Shown: positions 1 to 9,255 of the stretch, piece after piece
Numbering within the stretch: position 1 is the first letter of the stretch
Layout: the number at the start of each line of letters is the position of its first letter
Assembly (NCBI GenBank): GCA_019636625.1
Contig: JAHBXE010000021.1
Span: forward strand, 1 to 60,924
Length of the DNA: 60,924 nucleotides
Source of the DNA: Phycisphaeraceae bacterium
Lineage (GTDB): Bacteria > Planctomycetota > Phycisphaerae > Phycisphaerales > UBA1924
Direction: 5' to 3'
The notes under the pieces: model-generated
Seen by the model: the letters and a program-made list of their open reading frames with translations, nothing else
Told to the model about the DNA's origin: nothing
The model's database searches: none
Position numbers and translations under genes: made by a program

Positions 1-747
1 GGCGGCGGGGGGGGGGGGGGTGGGGGGGGGGGGGGGGCGTGGGCGCAAACGCCAACCCTAAACTTCGACGTGGCGAATCCTGTCACGGCGCCGGGATCGC
101 TCTTTGATGAGATCGTGGGTGTCAAGTCATTTGAAGTGTGTCAAGGTGACTCATGCATCGGGTACACCTTTGTGGCCGGCACATTGAGTCCCGAGCCCGG
201 TGTGTCGCTCATCGGCATCGCGAGGTACCAGCACTATCCCGAAACTCCGAACCCGCCCGTGATTTACGCGACCTATCCCATCGACAGTGATTCGCAGATC
301 ATTCGGCGGGCACGTGCGATGGATGCCGTGCGTGACCCGGTGACCGGGTTCTTCCGGGCTGTTGTGGTAGCGGAAGTTCCCGGCCTGGACGGGCAATCCG
401 ACATCCTGACACTTGCCTTCAACTTCAGACTGGAACTGGCGTGGATGCGGACGTATTCCCACGACAAGTTTGAAGATCCCATCTGGAACGACGATGTTCC
501 GGTGGCCGTCTCCGTTGGGCTTAGTGCGGTGGTGGTCGCGGGGAACTCGGAGTATCCTGGGGCACAGAACGACATAGTCTTACTGGCCTACGCGCCCTCG
601 GATGGTACATACATCGCCCCGCCGCGTCGGTTCGCAACTCCCGGGGATGATCTGGCGGCGGACATCACGCTGCGTTCGCACGGCGTCACGGGCGAGCCCT
701 ACGCGTTCGTCGTCGGGACAACCCCTACACCGGGGACGCCTGATTAA
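1..747 (+). CDS. Secreted repeat protein, N-terminal part (5' partial, ends at in-frame TAA)
   Basis: The frame is open from the window edge through a poly-G tract and an 'AWAQ' that looks like the end of a signal peptide, so the true start is probably lost. A GTG at 70 is the first usable start inside the window. The protein has repeated segments of the form 'SDILTLAF' and 'NDIVLLAYAPSDG', which suggests a beta-propeller or beta-repeat extracellular protein, but I cannot name a family. Translation stops at TAA 745-747. The same frame continues two codons later with matching repeat sequence, so this and the next entry are probably one gene. The poly-G may be a sequence artefact replacing the signal peptide. 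Confidence 0.6.
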   Translation, partial: GGGGGGGGGGGGAWAQTPTLNFDVANPVTAPGSLFDEIVGVKSFEVCQGDSCIGYTFVAGTLSPEPGVSLIGIARYQHYPETPNPPVIYATYPIDSDSQIIRRARAMDAVRDPVTGFFRAVVVAEVPGLDGQSDILTLAFNFRLELAWMRTYSHDKFEDPIWNDDVPVAVSVGLSAVVVAGNSEYPGAQNDIVLLAYAPSDGTYIAPPRRFATPGDDLAADITLRSHGVTGEPYAFVVGTTPTPGTPD

Positions 748-753
748 ACCAGC

Positions 754-1575
754 ATGGTCACGCTGGCGCTCAAGGTCTACCAGAATGGTCCGGCGACACC
801 GATGCTGGCCCGACTGGACATGATTCCGGGCCGCTCGATCACAGGCGCGGCGGTGGATGCGGCCTTTGAGGGCAGCACGTTTCACATCGCTTCCGGCGGC
901 ACGAGCCGCGTTCCGAATCTGCCGGGAAGCGCGGACTACACCGTCGGCGTCCGCAGGCTCGAGATCGATCTGGTGACCCGGGAACCGACGGATAATCCGA
1001 CGCGGTGGTTCAGGCACATCACGGACGGCCTCGGGGACGATGTGCTGGCGGATGTCGCGATCAACAGTTCGACGGTTGAGCCGCAGACACTGGAGGGAGT
1101 GGTGTGGGTCACGGGGAAGTCGCAGGACGGCCCGAACGGAGACTTCGACATCCTCACGTACCAGTTGAATGACTTGGACGGGCTCGGGGGACTCGGCGAT
1201 ACGCGCTGGCTGGCCAAATGGAACTCCCCCGCCAATGGCGATGATGAGGACGTGCGCCTGGATCCCCTCGTGCTGACGGGGCAACCCATGCGGCTGTACG
1301 TAACCGGCGCGACGACCGGGGTTCAGGGCGAACGTCGGGTGGTCACGCTCAAGTATGACACGGTCGCATTGCTCCCGCCTGCATTGAAAGCACCCCTGTG
1401 GTCCCCTGTGCCGATACGCCTGCGCCCGGGGAACCTGCACAGCGAGCCGGCGGGGATCGATGTGCACTGGGTTCCCAACACCACCACGCGTCACTTCAAC
1501 ATCGGCGGGCGTTCGCTCAGCCCAACCTCCGGCTGGGACTGGCAGACGCTCGGTTACACCGACAACACACCTTGA
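754..1575 (+). CDS. Secreted repeat protein, C-terminal part (continuation after in-frame TAA)
   Basis: This part is in the same reading frame as the preceding segment, separated only by TAA-ACC-AGC. It opens directly with a repeat ('MVTLALKVYQNG') like those upstream and carries further ones ('FDILTYQLND', 'RVVTLKYDT'). It has no signal peptide of its own and no clear Shine-Dalgarno before the ATG at 754, which argues that it is the second half of one gene. It lacks a dockerin or PEP-CTERM tail. It ends 13 nt before the next gene, whose ribosome-binding site (AAGGAGG) overlaps the end, so the two are probably co-transcribed. Function unknown. Confidence 0.55.
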   Translation: MVTLALKVYQNGPATPMLARLDMIPGRSITGAAVDAAFEGSTFHIASGGTSRVPNLPGSADYTVGVRRLEIDLVTREPTDNPTRWFRHITDGLGDDVLADVAINSSTVEPQTLEGVVWVTGKSQDGPNGDFDILTYQLNDLDGLGGLGDTRWLAKWNSPANGDDEDVRLDPLVLTGQPMRLYVTGATTGVQGERRVVTLKYDTVALLPPALKAPLWSPVPIRLRPGNLHSEPAGIDVHWVPNTTTRHFNIGGRSLSPTSGWDWQTLGYTDNTP

Positions 1576-1588
1576 AGGAGGGCTGGCC

Positions 1589-2929
1589 ATGAAACGACAT
1601 AATCTCCTCATGCACTTGGCCGCCGTGCTGTTCTCCGCTACATGCGGATCTGCCGCGTGGGCTCAACCGGAGTGCCGGCCGTACTGGGCCGCTACGCCTC
1701 AACCTCCGCTCGGCCTGAGCCCGAACTTGGTGGCCTTCGACGATGGTAACGGGCGAGCGGTGTACGCCGTGTGGAGCACGCTCAGAAAGGTGCGGAGGTT
1801 CGATGGCGGTTCGTGGACTGACGTTCCCAACACTGGGATCACGACGCCAGGACTCTTCATCGGACCTCTTGTGCTTCACCACGGCAATCAGGAGAGTTTG
1901 TGCGTCATGGTGTGGGGTCCGCGAACGGGTGACCTTGCGGGCGGGACGTTCAACCCATATGACATAATCACGTATTCTTGGACCGGCGCTGGCTGGCAGT
2001 TGTTCAACAGCCACCCGAACTTCCGCAAGGTCATCCCAGTACTCAGTCTGCCGTGGCGAGGTTCGCGCAGCATCTTCGGGTTTGGCGGGACCACGCACAC
2101 AACCTCCATCTGCCAATGGGAGAACAACGACTGGCGGATCATCGGGACGACGCACGCGCTCAACGTTCGCCTGACCACCTTCGACGATGGGACCGGCGAG
2201 GCGCTGCTCGCGTTCGGTGACTTCACGCAGATCAACGGTGTGCCGTGCCAAGGCTTCGCGAAGTGGGATGGGCAGAACTGGAAGGCGCCCTGGCCGGAGC
2301 CGGTGCGCGGCGTTCGGCAACTCTTCGCCGAGTTCACCGATCACAACGGGCGCGCCCTCTTCGGCGCGTTCGAGGCGTCCATCAACGGGGAGTTCACGGA
2401 GGGGATCGGGCGCTGGGACGGGCGGACGTTCTCGAGCATCGGGGGTCCGGTGTACCCGCCGGGGCACGTGGGGGGTTACTTCGACCTCCAGGTCTGGGAT
2501 GACGGGACGGGGCCGGGGCTGTTCCTGGCCGGCGGGTTCCACATGGTCACCGGGAACGTGGAGACGCACGGCATCGCCAAGTACCAGAACGGGGCGTGGC
2601 ACGCCGTGGGCGGGGCGGGGGTGGGCGGCGCGATCGAGCGCATGGTCATCATGCCGCACGCCCGGGGGAACTCGGTGTTCGTGCACGGCGTGCTGCACAC
2701 GGTGAACGGGGCGCCGGTGCAGCGGTTCGCCCAGTTGGTCGGCTGTCCGAACTGCTACGTGGACTGCGACCTTTCAACGGGAAGTCCGAAGGTTACAGCC
2801 AATGACCTCCTGTGCTTCCTGAACACGTTCGCCCAACGCGACCCGTACGCGAACTGCACCATGGATGCCTCGATCAACGCCGCGGACTTTCAGTGTTTCC
2901 TCAACAGGTTTGCGCAGGGGTGCCCGTGA
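1589..2929 (+). CDS. Secreted protein with C-terminal GC-type dockerin
   Basis: 446 aa. The start at 1589 is chosen because AAGGAGG lies just upstream and a good signal peptide follows (MKRHNLLMHLAAVLF...AAWAQ). The body has several repeats of the type 'LTTFDDGTGEALLAFGDF' and 'VWDDGTGPGLFLAGGF', about 60 residues apart. This resembles the beta-propeller-like repeats common in planctomycete secreted proteins. The last 60 residues are a two-repeat dockerin-like domain (DLSTGSPKVTANDLLCFLN, then INAADFQCFLNRFAQGCP). It probably acts outside the cell, attached to the surface. The substrate or role of the propeller is unknown. Confidence 0.85.
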   Translation: MKRHNLLMHLAAVLFSATCGSAAWAQPECRPYWAATPQPPLGLSPNLVAFDDGNGRAVYAVWSTLRKVRRFDGGSWTDVPNTGITTPGLFIGPLVLHHGNQESLCVMVWGPRTGDLAGGTFNPYDIITYSWTGAGWQLFNSHPNFRKVIPVLSLPWRGSRSIFGFGGTTHTTSICQWENNDWRIIGTTHALNVRLTTFDDGTGEALLAFGDFTQINGVPCQGFAKWDGQNWKAPWPEPVRGVRQLFAEFTDHNGRALFGAFEASINGEFTEGIGRWDGRTFSSIGGPVYPPGHVGGYFDLQVWDDGTGPGLFLAGGFHMVTGNVETHGIAKYQNGAWHAVGGAGVGGAIERMVIMPHARGNSVFVHGVLHTVNGAPVQRFAQLVGCPNCYVDCDLSTGSPKVTANDLLCFLNTFAQRDPYANCTMDASINAADFQCFLNRFAQGCP

Positions 2930-2946
2930 CGTTCGGATCGGTTCAG

Positions 2947-2963
2947 GGGTCAGGTCCTGACCC
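2947..2963. other. Short perfect inverted repeat between convergent genes
   Basis: GGGTCAGG-T-CCTGACCC lies between the dockerin gene and lptG and contains the lptG stop codon. A one-base loop cannot form a normal RNA hairpin without opening the top pairs. No T-tract follows, so it is a weak terminator candidate at best. Confidence 0.3.
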
Positions 2964-4086
2964 GCGAGAGCATGGCGATGGCGATGGGCGTGAGGGCCAT
3001 GAAGGGGATGAAGACGGAGACGGCGGTGGGCACGCCGGGGACGGTGGCGGAGGCGCCGACGACGCCGGCGATGATGGCGCCGATGCCGATGGGGGCGCAC
3101 TTGAGGGCCTGGAGGGGCATGCTGCGCGGTTCGCGCTGGAGGAAGAACGACATGGTGATGAGCAGCGTGAGCAGGCCGGACATCATGGAGGAGATTCGGC
3201 CGAGGCCCGCGCGCACGAGTTGGTCGCGGTTGCGCTGCGCCACATCCTTGTCTGAACCGAAGGAATCGAGGCGGCGGAGCATGGCCGCGGCCTGGGTGAA
3301 ACTGACGTTCTGCCCGTAGATGGCGTAGCGCTTCATCTTGAGCATGGTGGGGTCGAGGTCGGTGTCGAGTCGGGAGGCGGGCTCGGTCTTGCCGAGGGAG
3401 CCGACCACGCGGCTGTGCCAGGCGGCGCCTTCCAGGGTCCAGGCGCCGTTTCGCCAGACGGCGCGGTCGGCGATGAGGCAGCGCGTGGGGAGGCGGGTCT
3501 CGGGGTGTTTCTCCCAGACGTAGAGGCCGGTGAGGACGCCCTCGTCGGCGTCGAAGGTGTTGGCGTAGAAGACGCGGCCGGCGGCGTCGACCGTGGGGCG
3601 GAGGCGGGACTCGCCGATTTCCTTGCGTCCGATGTCGCGGGACTCGCGGGTCAACAGGTCGGCGATGCGGGGCGTGATGAACTGCTGGTTCAGGGCGGAG
3701 AGGATGGTCATGCCCACGGCGACAACGAGGAACGGCCGGGCGACGCGGAAGAGGCTCTGGCCGCTGGTGAGCACCGCGACCAGTTCGCGGTGGCGGACAA
3801 GCTGCGAGAGCGTGAAGCCCATGGCGCCGACGAGGATGAGGCCGAGGAGGAAGTTGAAGAGGTGGAGCAGGCGCGGCCACCAGAGGTCGATCACGAGCAG
3901 CGCCGTGACGAGGACGCGCCGGACGCCCGAACCGACGTCCGGGTTCTCGCGGAAGAAGCGGGCGTTCCAGTAGCGGCCGAGGTTGAGGGAGAAGTCGACG
4001 GTGATGACAAAGCACGACAGGATGACCAGCAGGATGATGATGTTGATCAGGTACTGGCGCGCGATGTATCGGTCGAGGAGGTTCAT
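2950..4086 (-). CDS. lptG: LPS export permease LptG/LptF family (second gene)
   Basis: 378 aa, a usual length for the YjgP/YjgQ (LptF/LptG) family. These inner-membrane subunits work with the LptB ATPase to extract lipopolysaccharide and pass it to LptC/LptA. The N-terminus shows the family pattern (MNLLDRYIARQYL followed by a hydrophobic segment). There is a central periplasmic beta domain (roughly residues 130-260) and three hydrophobic segments near the C-terminus. It follows lptF with a 3-nt gap, so the two form an operon. The assignment to LptG rather than LptF rests on gene order and is approximate. Confidence 0.8.
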   Translation of the reverse strand: MNLLDRYIARQYLINIIILLVILSCFVITVDFSLNLGRYWNARFFRENPDVGSGVRRVLVTALLVIDLWWPRLLHLFNFLLGLILVGAMGFTLSQLVRHRELVAVLTSGQSLFRVARPFLVVAVGMTILSALNQQFITPRIADLLTRESRDIGRKEIGESRLRPTVDAAGRVFYANTFDADEGVLTGLYVWEKHPETRLPTRCLIADRAVWRNGAWTLEGAAWHSRVVGSLGKTEPASRLDTDLDPTMLKMKRYAIYGQNVSFTQAAAMLRRLDSFGSDKDVAQRNRDQLVRAGLGRISSMMSGLLTLLITMSFFLQREPRSMPLQALKCAPIGIGAIIAGVVGASATVPGVPTAVSVFIPFMALTPIAIAMLSRVRT

Positions 4087-4089
4087 GCG

Positions 4090-5772
4090 TCAATGCCTGC
4101 GGACGAACCAGTACGCGAGGCCCGTGTACGCGACGAGCATGGCGACGGCGCCCCAGAGGACGACCAGGCCCGCGGGCCCGATGCCGCGGGTGGCCTGCTG
4201 GCCGGCGCTGATGGTGATCATGGTGAGGACGGCGGGGAAGAAGCTCCAGAGGTAGACGGTGAGGGGGAGCGAGGCGCCGAGGCGGAGGGCGGTGACGGCG
4301 CCGGCGAGGACCATCACGACCGACGCCGCGACGTTGGCGGCGCGTTCGTGCTGCTTGCTGAGGACGTGGCGACCGAGGTTGATGATGCGGGTGCGGAGGT
4401 CGGCGGCGACGGGGGCGATGCCGGGGTCGGCGAGGAGACCCTGTTCGGAGATGAAGTCGAGGAGCTTGAGCGAGGGAAGGCCGAGGATCGCGCGCTGGGA
4501 GTTGTCGGGGAGGACCAGGCCGGGGCAGGTGAACTCGGCCTTGACGCCGGCGGCTTCGGAGGCTTCCTGTGTCTGGCCCGCGACATTCTGGAGTCGAAGG
4601 GAGAGGCGGACTTCGCGGAGCACCTCGCCGCGGTCGGGCTCGGGGGCGAGCGTGGCGGAGGCGGCCACGAGGCGCGTCGCGGGCTCGCGCGTGCGTGAGC
4701 GTGGCGCGGAGCGCTGGACCTCGATGTCCTTGCCCGGGGCGGGAGGGAGCAGTCGCCAGGCGCCATCGGCGAACTCCAGCCCGCCGGCGGCGATGGTGTG
4801 CTCTCGCCCGTCGGCGTCGACGAGCTGGATCCGCCGGTCGCGCCGGAGGTTCTGGTCGATGGTGCGGAGCCAGAGGCGCTCGACGACGGTGAGGGCAAGG
4901 CCGCGGCGGAACTGGTTGATGTCGCCGTAGCGGTCGGGGTGGGAGGGGAGTTCGGCCAGTTCCCTGGTGGTGAGGAACTTGGGATCGTCGCGGAGACCGG
5001 TGGCGATGGGGTGGACGAGTGTGGCGGAGCCGAGCTGGGTCAGGCCCTCGCCGTCGCGGTAGCGCTGGCTGTTTTCCAGGTTCATGACGATTTTGGTCAA
5101 CGTGCGGCCCGGGCGCTCGACGGGATCGTCCGGGGCGTCGAGCGGGGAGCGGTAGAAGATGAGCCAGGCGCGACGGGCGAAACTCTCGCTGATGACCTTG
5201 CCGCGGTCGTCGACCTCGATGGCGGAGACATCGCTGAGGACCAACTGGTCGGAAGCGCCCTCGGGCGGGGGGTTGATGGGGTAGACGCTGCTGGCCAGGA
5301 CGATGCGGCCGTCGAACTCGACGGGCTGGCCGGAGCGGATGGAGTTCATGAGGATCTTGGTGGCGTCGAGGGTGATCATCTGCTCCATGGAGCGGAGGAA
5401 GCGCGGGATGACCTGACCTGACAGGAAGGAGAGAGTGCCGGCGATGATGAGGCCGCTGACCAGGGCGGGGAACAGGACGGCGCGGTGGCTTACGCCGCCG
5501 GCGCTGGCCGCGGTGATCTCGTTGTCCTGCACCATGCGGTGAAAGGCGAGGGTCGCGCCGAAGCCCGCGGCGAAGGGCAGGGCGTACTGCAGCATCGGGG
5601 GCATGGCGTAGAGCATGAACCGCAGGGTGGCCAGGGGGTCGAGTTTGCCCTCGGCGGTGTGGCGGACAGTGGACGCGAAGGCGATGACGATGACCAGGAC
5701 CGCCGTGGAGAGGAGGATCACGCGCCAGAGATCGATGAACGTGTAGACCCAGATGGTCTTGGGAAGCCGCAT
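4090..5772 (-). CDS. lptF: LPS export permease LptF/LptG family (first gene)
   Basis: 560 aa with the family N-terminus (WVYTFIDLWRVILLSTAVLVI), a 'FAAGFGATLAFHRMVQDNEI' motif that fits the conserved cytoplasmic coupling region, and a C-terminal group of membrane segments. The periplasmic part is about 200 residues longer than in E. coli LptF. The pair lptF-lptG implies an LPS-bearing outer membrane. No clear Shine-Dalgarno precedes the ATG, and the start is the first Met of the conserved N-terminus. The protein could equally be named LptG; the family call is firm and the paralogue call is less so. Confidence 0.8.
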   Translation of the reverse strand: MRLPKTIWVYTFIDLWRVILLSTAVLVIVIAFASTVRHTAEGKLDPLATLRFMLYAMPPMLQYALPFAAGFGATLAFHRMVQDNEITAASAGGVSHRAVLFPALVSGLIIAGTLSFLSGQVIPRFLRSMEQMITLDATKILMNSIRSGQPVEFDGRIVLASSVYPINPPPEGASDQLVLSDVSAIEVDDRGKVISESFARRAWLIFYRSPLDAPDDPVERPGRTLTKIVMNLENSQRYRDGEGLTQLGSATLVHPIATGLRDDPKFLTTRELAELPSHPDRYGDINQFRRGLALTVVERLWLRTIDQNLRRDRRIQLVDADGREHTIAAGGLEFADGAWRLLPPAPGKDIEVQRSAPRSRTREPATRLVAASATLAPEPDRGEVLREVRLSLRLQNVAGQTQEASEAAGVKAEFTCPGLVLPDNSQRAILGLPSLKLLDFISEQGLLADPGIAPVAADLRTRIINLGRHVLSKQHERAANVAASVVMVLAGAVTALRLGASLPLTVYLWSFFPAVLTMITISAGQQATRGIGPAGLVVLWGAVAMLVAYTGLAYWFVRRH

Positions 5773-5868
5773 CGGGGGGATAGTACGGGACGTGCGGCGT
5801 GGCTGCCGCGTGGCTCGCTCGGGGATTCCCGTGGGGCGATCGTTCCGGGCGCTCGGTGAGGCGTGTCG

Positions 5869-7536
5869 TTACTTGCGCCGGACCTCGACCTTGCCGCCGG
5901 GGACGTCCTTGATCGCGTAGCCCATGGCGAGCAGTTCATCGCGGATCTGGTCGGACTTGGCGAAGTCCTTGGCGGCGCGGGCGGCGCGACGGTCTTCCAG
6001 TTTGGCGATCACGGCGGGATCCGGGGTGAGGCCGTCCATGAAGACGCCGAGGGAGGTCTGGGCCTCCTTGGGTTTCTCAAGGGACAGCACGCCGAGCACC
6101 GCGTCGATGGTGGAGAGGAGCGCGGCGTCGGCGGCGGTGGGAGATGGCGTTTCGTTCATCCACGAGTTGACGGCCGCAATGGCGCCGGCGATGTTGAGGT
6201 CGTCGTGGAGGGCGTCGGCGAAGGCGATAGAGGCGCGCTGGAGGCTGGAGGATTCCGCTCCCTTCTGGTCGCGGCCCTGATGGGCGAGCGAGGCGAAGCG
6301 GCGCCAACGTTCGATGGTGCGCCTGGAGTCTTCGAGGCCCTGCATGGTGAAGTTGGCGTTGCTTCGGTAGTGGGTCTTGATGAGTTCGAGCCGGAGGGCG
6401 GCGGGTTCGATGCCCTTGCCTTGAGGCGGGGGGGCAAAGAGGTCGCGCGCGGTGAAGAAGTTGCCCTTGCTCTTGCTCATCTTGGTGCCTTCGACGAGCA
6501 GGAAGCGGGGGTGGAACCACATGCGGGAGTAGGTGGCCGAGGCGGGATCGCTGAGTTTGGGCGGCGCCATGAAGCAGGCGCAGGTCTGGGCGATCTCGCA
6601 CTCGTGGTGGGGGAAGATGTTGTCCTCCCCGCCGCTGTGGAGGTCGATGATGGGACCGGTGATGCCGTCCCGGGCGAGCATGGAATCGAACGCTGCCCGG
6701 CCGAGCAGATTGACGGCGGACATGACGGAGCACTCGATGTGCCAGCCGGGGTAGCCAGAGCCCCAGGGCGAGTCCCACTTCATGATGTGGCGGGGGTCTT
6801 CCTTCCACAAGAGGAAGTCGGCGGGGTGTTCCTTCTGGGATTGGTTCTCGGCGGAGATGCGGCCGCCCTCACCCTCCTTGAGTTTGTCGAGCGTGTTGCC
6901 GGAGAGCCGGCCGTAGGGGACGAAGGAGAGGACGCGGAAGTAGACGACGCGGGAGCCGGGGGCGCCGGCGACGTACGCATGGCCGCGTTCGATGAGGCGG
7001 GCGATCATGCGCTTCATGCCGTCGATGTTGTCCGTGGCCCGGGGCATGTTGTCGGCGCCGGAATCGTGATCCAGCACGAGTTTGAGGCCGAGGCGCCGGG
7101 CGTCGTCCTTGAAACGGTCCTCGTAGAAGCGGGCGATCTGGTAGGGGTCGCCGGGGTTGACCTGGACATCGGCGGGGAGTTTGCCGGACTTTTTCGCCTC
7201 GGTGATGCGCCGGCCGGCGACGGCCATGCGGTCCTCGCCGTGCTCGCCGCCCTCGGCGTCGTCGGTCATGTGGCCGACGTCGGTGATGTTCATGACATGG
7301 GTGACGTGCCGCGGCCCGCGGTGCACGCCGCCGCGGCCATCGGCGAGTTCGCAGAGGGGCGACTCGATCCAGCGGCGGAGGACGTCCGCGGCGAGGAAGG
7401 ACCGGAAGTTGCCGATGTGGGCGTCGTCGTAGACGGTGGGCCCGCAGGAGTAGAACGTGATGCGGGCCCCCCCGGGATCGGCGGGGATGAAGTCCTCGAC
7501 GCGGCGGGTGAGGGTGTTGAAGAGGCGGAGGGGCAT
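5869..7536 (-). CDS. cysS: Cysteinyl-tRNA synthetase
   Basis: 555 aa. It charges tRNA-Cys with cysteine using ATP in the cytoplasm. It shows the class I signatures HIGN at residues 40-43 (the HIGH variant used by CysRS) and KMSKSKGN near residue 350. The zinc/cysteine-binding residues are Cys31 in YSCGPTVYD, the Cys in HIECSVMSA and the HHECEIAQ motif. The Met at 7536 (MPLRLFNTL) is chosen because it begins the conserved fold; an upstream Met adds 16 unlikely residues. The protein is longer than E. coli CysRS (461 aa), through insertions in the central and anticodon-binding parts. Confidence 0.95.
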   Translation of the reverse strand: MPLRLFNTLTRRVEDFIPADPGGARITFYSCGPTVYDDAHIGNFRSFLAADVLRRWIESPLCELADGRGGVHRGPRHVTHVMNITDVGHMTDDAEGGEHGEDRMAVAGRRITEAKKSGKLPADVQVNPGDPYQIARFYEDRFKDDARRLGLKLVLDHDSGADNMPRATDNIDGMKRMIARLIERGHAYVAGAPGSRVVYFRVLSFVPYGRLSGNTLDKLKEGEGGRISAENQSQKEHPADFLLWKEDPRHIMKWDSPWGSGYPGWHIECSVMSAVNLLGRAAFDSMLARDGITGPIIDLHSGGEDNIFPHHECEIAQTCACFMAPPKLSDPASATYSRMWFHPRFLLVEGTKMSKSKGNFFTARDLFAPPPQGKGIEPAALRLELIKTHYRSNANFTMQGLEDSRRTIERWRRFASLAHQGRDQKGAESSSLQRASIAFADALHDDLNIAGAIAAVNSWMNETPSPTAADAALLSTIDAVLGVLSLEKPKEAQTSLGVFMDGLTPDPAVIAKLEDRRAARAAKDFAKSDQIRDELLAMGYAIKDVPGGKVEVRRK

Positions 7537-7670
7537 GGGGGATGGTACGGCCCGACCATGTCGATCACGATGTCGTGATGCCACCCGTGCGCTACGGCAA
7601 CCCCGAGATCAAACGAAACCAGCCAGCGCCGTGCGCTGGCCGGAGTGGTTCACTCGCGTCGTCAGGTTCG

Positions 7671-9188
7671 TTACGGGCACAAGCCACGTGCAAAGGCGAG
7701 GCCGAAGCACTGGAAGTCATTGGCGGTGAGCACGGGACTTCCGGTGCTGCCGTCGCAGTTTGCGTACGAAATGACCTGGAGATCGTAAGGAAGACTTTGC
7801 GCCGATGCGAAGGCCATGGCGAAGCACTGGAAGTCATTGGCCGTCAAGGCTGGTGTGCCGGTGGAACCATCGCAGTTGGGGGAGTAGCACAACGCGGCCT
7901 GTTGCGTGTGCGCGTTGGGGCCGGGCAGGAACTTGAAGTGACCCGCGATGGGTCCAGGGGGGAAGTTGGAAGGCGGAGGAAGTGAGCCGGAGGCATAGCC
8001 CCACGCTCGTCCTTCATAGACGGGCACCGGTGGCCCCACATGCCCGGGTGGGATTCCTGTCCAATCGTCAATCGCCCACCCGGCAATCCACTGGTTGTAG
8101 CCGGCCTGCATTTGCTCATAGGTGATGTTCGTGTTGTGGTTTGTGATGACGCTGTTGGCGTCGGTGCCCCAGAGGTGGACGGTTCCTGCACGAATGCCCG
8201 CTGCAATCTGGTCTGCGGTTGGGTAACGTATGACGGCACCGGCGACTTGGTGGCCGGCAAACAGTTCGTCGTAGGGTGGTGTGTACAGGGCGGCGGGGCC
8301 GCCGAGATTGCGGGGGCTTGGCGCCACGGCCGGCTGACCGTTGACGTACCCGCGGAAGCCCGGCCCTCGCGCGATGTCATTGCCGTAATCGAACGTGCCC
8401 CAACTGATGATCCACCCCTCCCCGACTCGACCGGTGAGGGGATGCTGAGGCAGGCCCGATCCGGGCGCTTCCAGAATGAGCGCCATAACCATGTGGCCGC
8501 CGGCGACAACATCCTTGAACGTCCAGGCTGGGTTCGGAAGAAAACCGTTGTACCCGTGGTTCCCCGGCATGGCTGGACCACGCGGATCGACCCCCCAGTC
8601 GTACGCGCCCCATGCCGCGACTTGCCCGTTGTCGAACAGCACGACGTTGATGTACTCGCCGGCGGAGATCTTGGCGACCTTCGCCGTGGGGGCAATGTTC
8701 CTTGGCGCTTGGGCCTGCCCCGACGCGTTCCACATCGGGATGTCGCAGTGGTTGTACGTCGCGTTGAGTCCCCACGCGATCAGCCCCCTCGAGTTGGCCA
8801 GGTGCGGATCGTCGGAGAGTCCCAGAACATGGTCCCATCCGGCCGCGACCTTCCTGAAGGGCGGGGTGTACTCGTGGGGAGGAGTGCCGACACGAGGAAG
8901 ACGGCATAGTGATGGGGTTTCATCACAGGGGAACTGATACGCCTCCGGCACAAATCCCAGTTGCCCCCACCCATTAGAGCCGGCTCCATCGAGTGTTCGA
9001 TCGGGATTGATGATAATCGTGAAGGCTGCGGCGGGTCCACCGCCAACTGATGCATCAAGGACCGCGCGCCCGTGGAGGGGTGAACTTGGCCACACGTAGA
9101 GTTGACGCGGCTGGGCGTTTACCGCGCCTGCGGCGTTTGCGAGAATCGTTGTTATGCTAAGGCACCTGAAAGACAAACTTGGGCGCAT
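7671..9188 (-). CDS. RCC1-repeat secreted protein with GC-type dockerin (copy 1)
   Basis: 505 aa. GGAGG precedes the ATG at 9188, and a signal peptide (MRPSLSFRCLSITTILANAAGAVNAQ) follows. The body has repeats with 'GLIAWGLN', 'VAAWGAYDWG', 'IISWGTF' and 'VHLWGTD', spaced as in RCC1-type beta-propeller blades. The last 70 residues are two dockerin repeats (NCDGSTGTPALTANDFQCF and NCDGSTGSPVLTANDFQCF). It is the downstream member of a pair with the RCC1/PEP-CTERM-like gene at 9256-10173. The propeller's ligand is not evident. Surface localisation is inferred from the signal peptide and dockerin. Confidence 0.85.
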   Translation of the reverse strand: MRPSLSFRCLSITTILANAAGAVNAQPRQLYVWPSSPLHGRAVLDASVGGGPAAAFTIIINPDRTLDGAGSNGWGQLGFVPEAYQFPCDETPSLCRLPRVGTPPHEYTPPFRKVAAGWDHVLGLSDDPHLANSRGLIAWGLNATYNHCDIPMWNASGQAQAPRNIAPTAKVAKISAGEYINVVLFDNGQVAAWGAYDWGVDPRGPAMPGNHGYNGFLPNPAWTFKDVVAGGHMVMALILEAPGSGLPQHPLTGRVGEGWIISWGTFDYGNDIARGPGFRGYVNGQPAVAPSPRNLGGPAALYTPPYDELFAGHQVAGAVIRYPTADQIAAGIRAGTVHLWGTDANSVITNHNTNITYEQMQAGYNQWIAGWAIDDWTGIPPGHVGPPVPVYEGRAWGYASGSLPPPSNFPPGPIAGHFKFLPGPNAHTQQAALCYSPNCDGSTGTPALTANDFQCFAMAFASAQSLPYDLQVISYANCDGSTGSPVLTANDFQCFGLAFARGLCP

Positions 9189-9255
9189 GAGATACCTCCG
9201 GACTCACCTTGGGGTGGATTCCACCATGACCGAGTACGCGTCGGTCAGCACAGAA

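Noticed and set aside
2774..4093. 439-codon frame overlapping lptG
   Set aside because: It is rich in Arg, Pro and His as expected from the wrong frame of a GC-rich gene; lptG is the real gene.
5863..7578. 571-codon open frame opposite cysS
   Set aside because: It is a shadow of the GC-rich cysS gene. Its translation is dominated by Gly, Asp, Glu, Val and Ala and lacks domain motifs.
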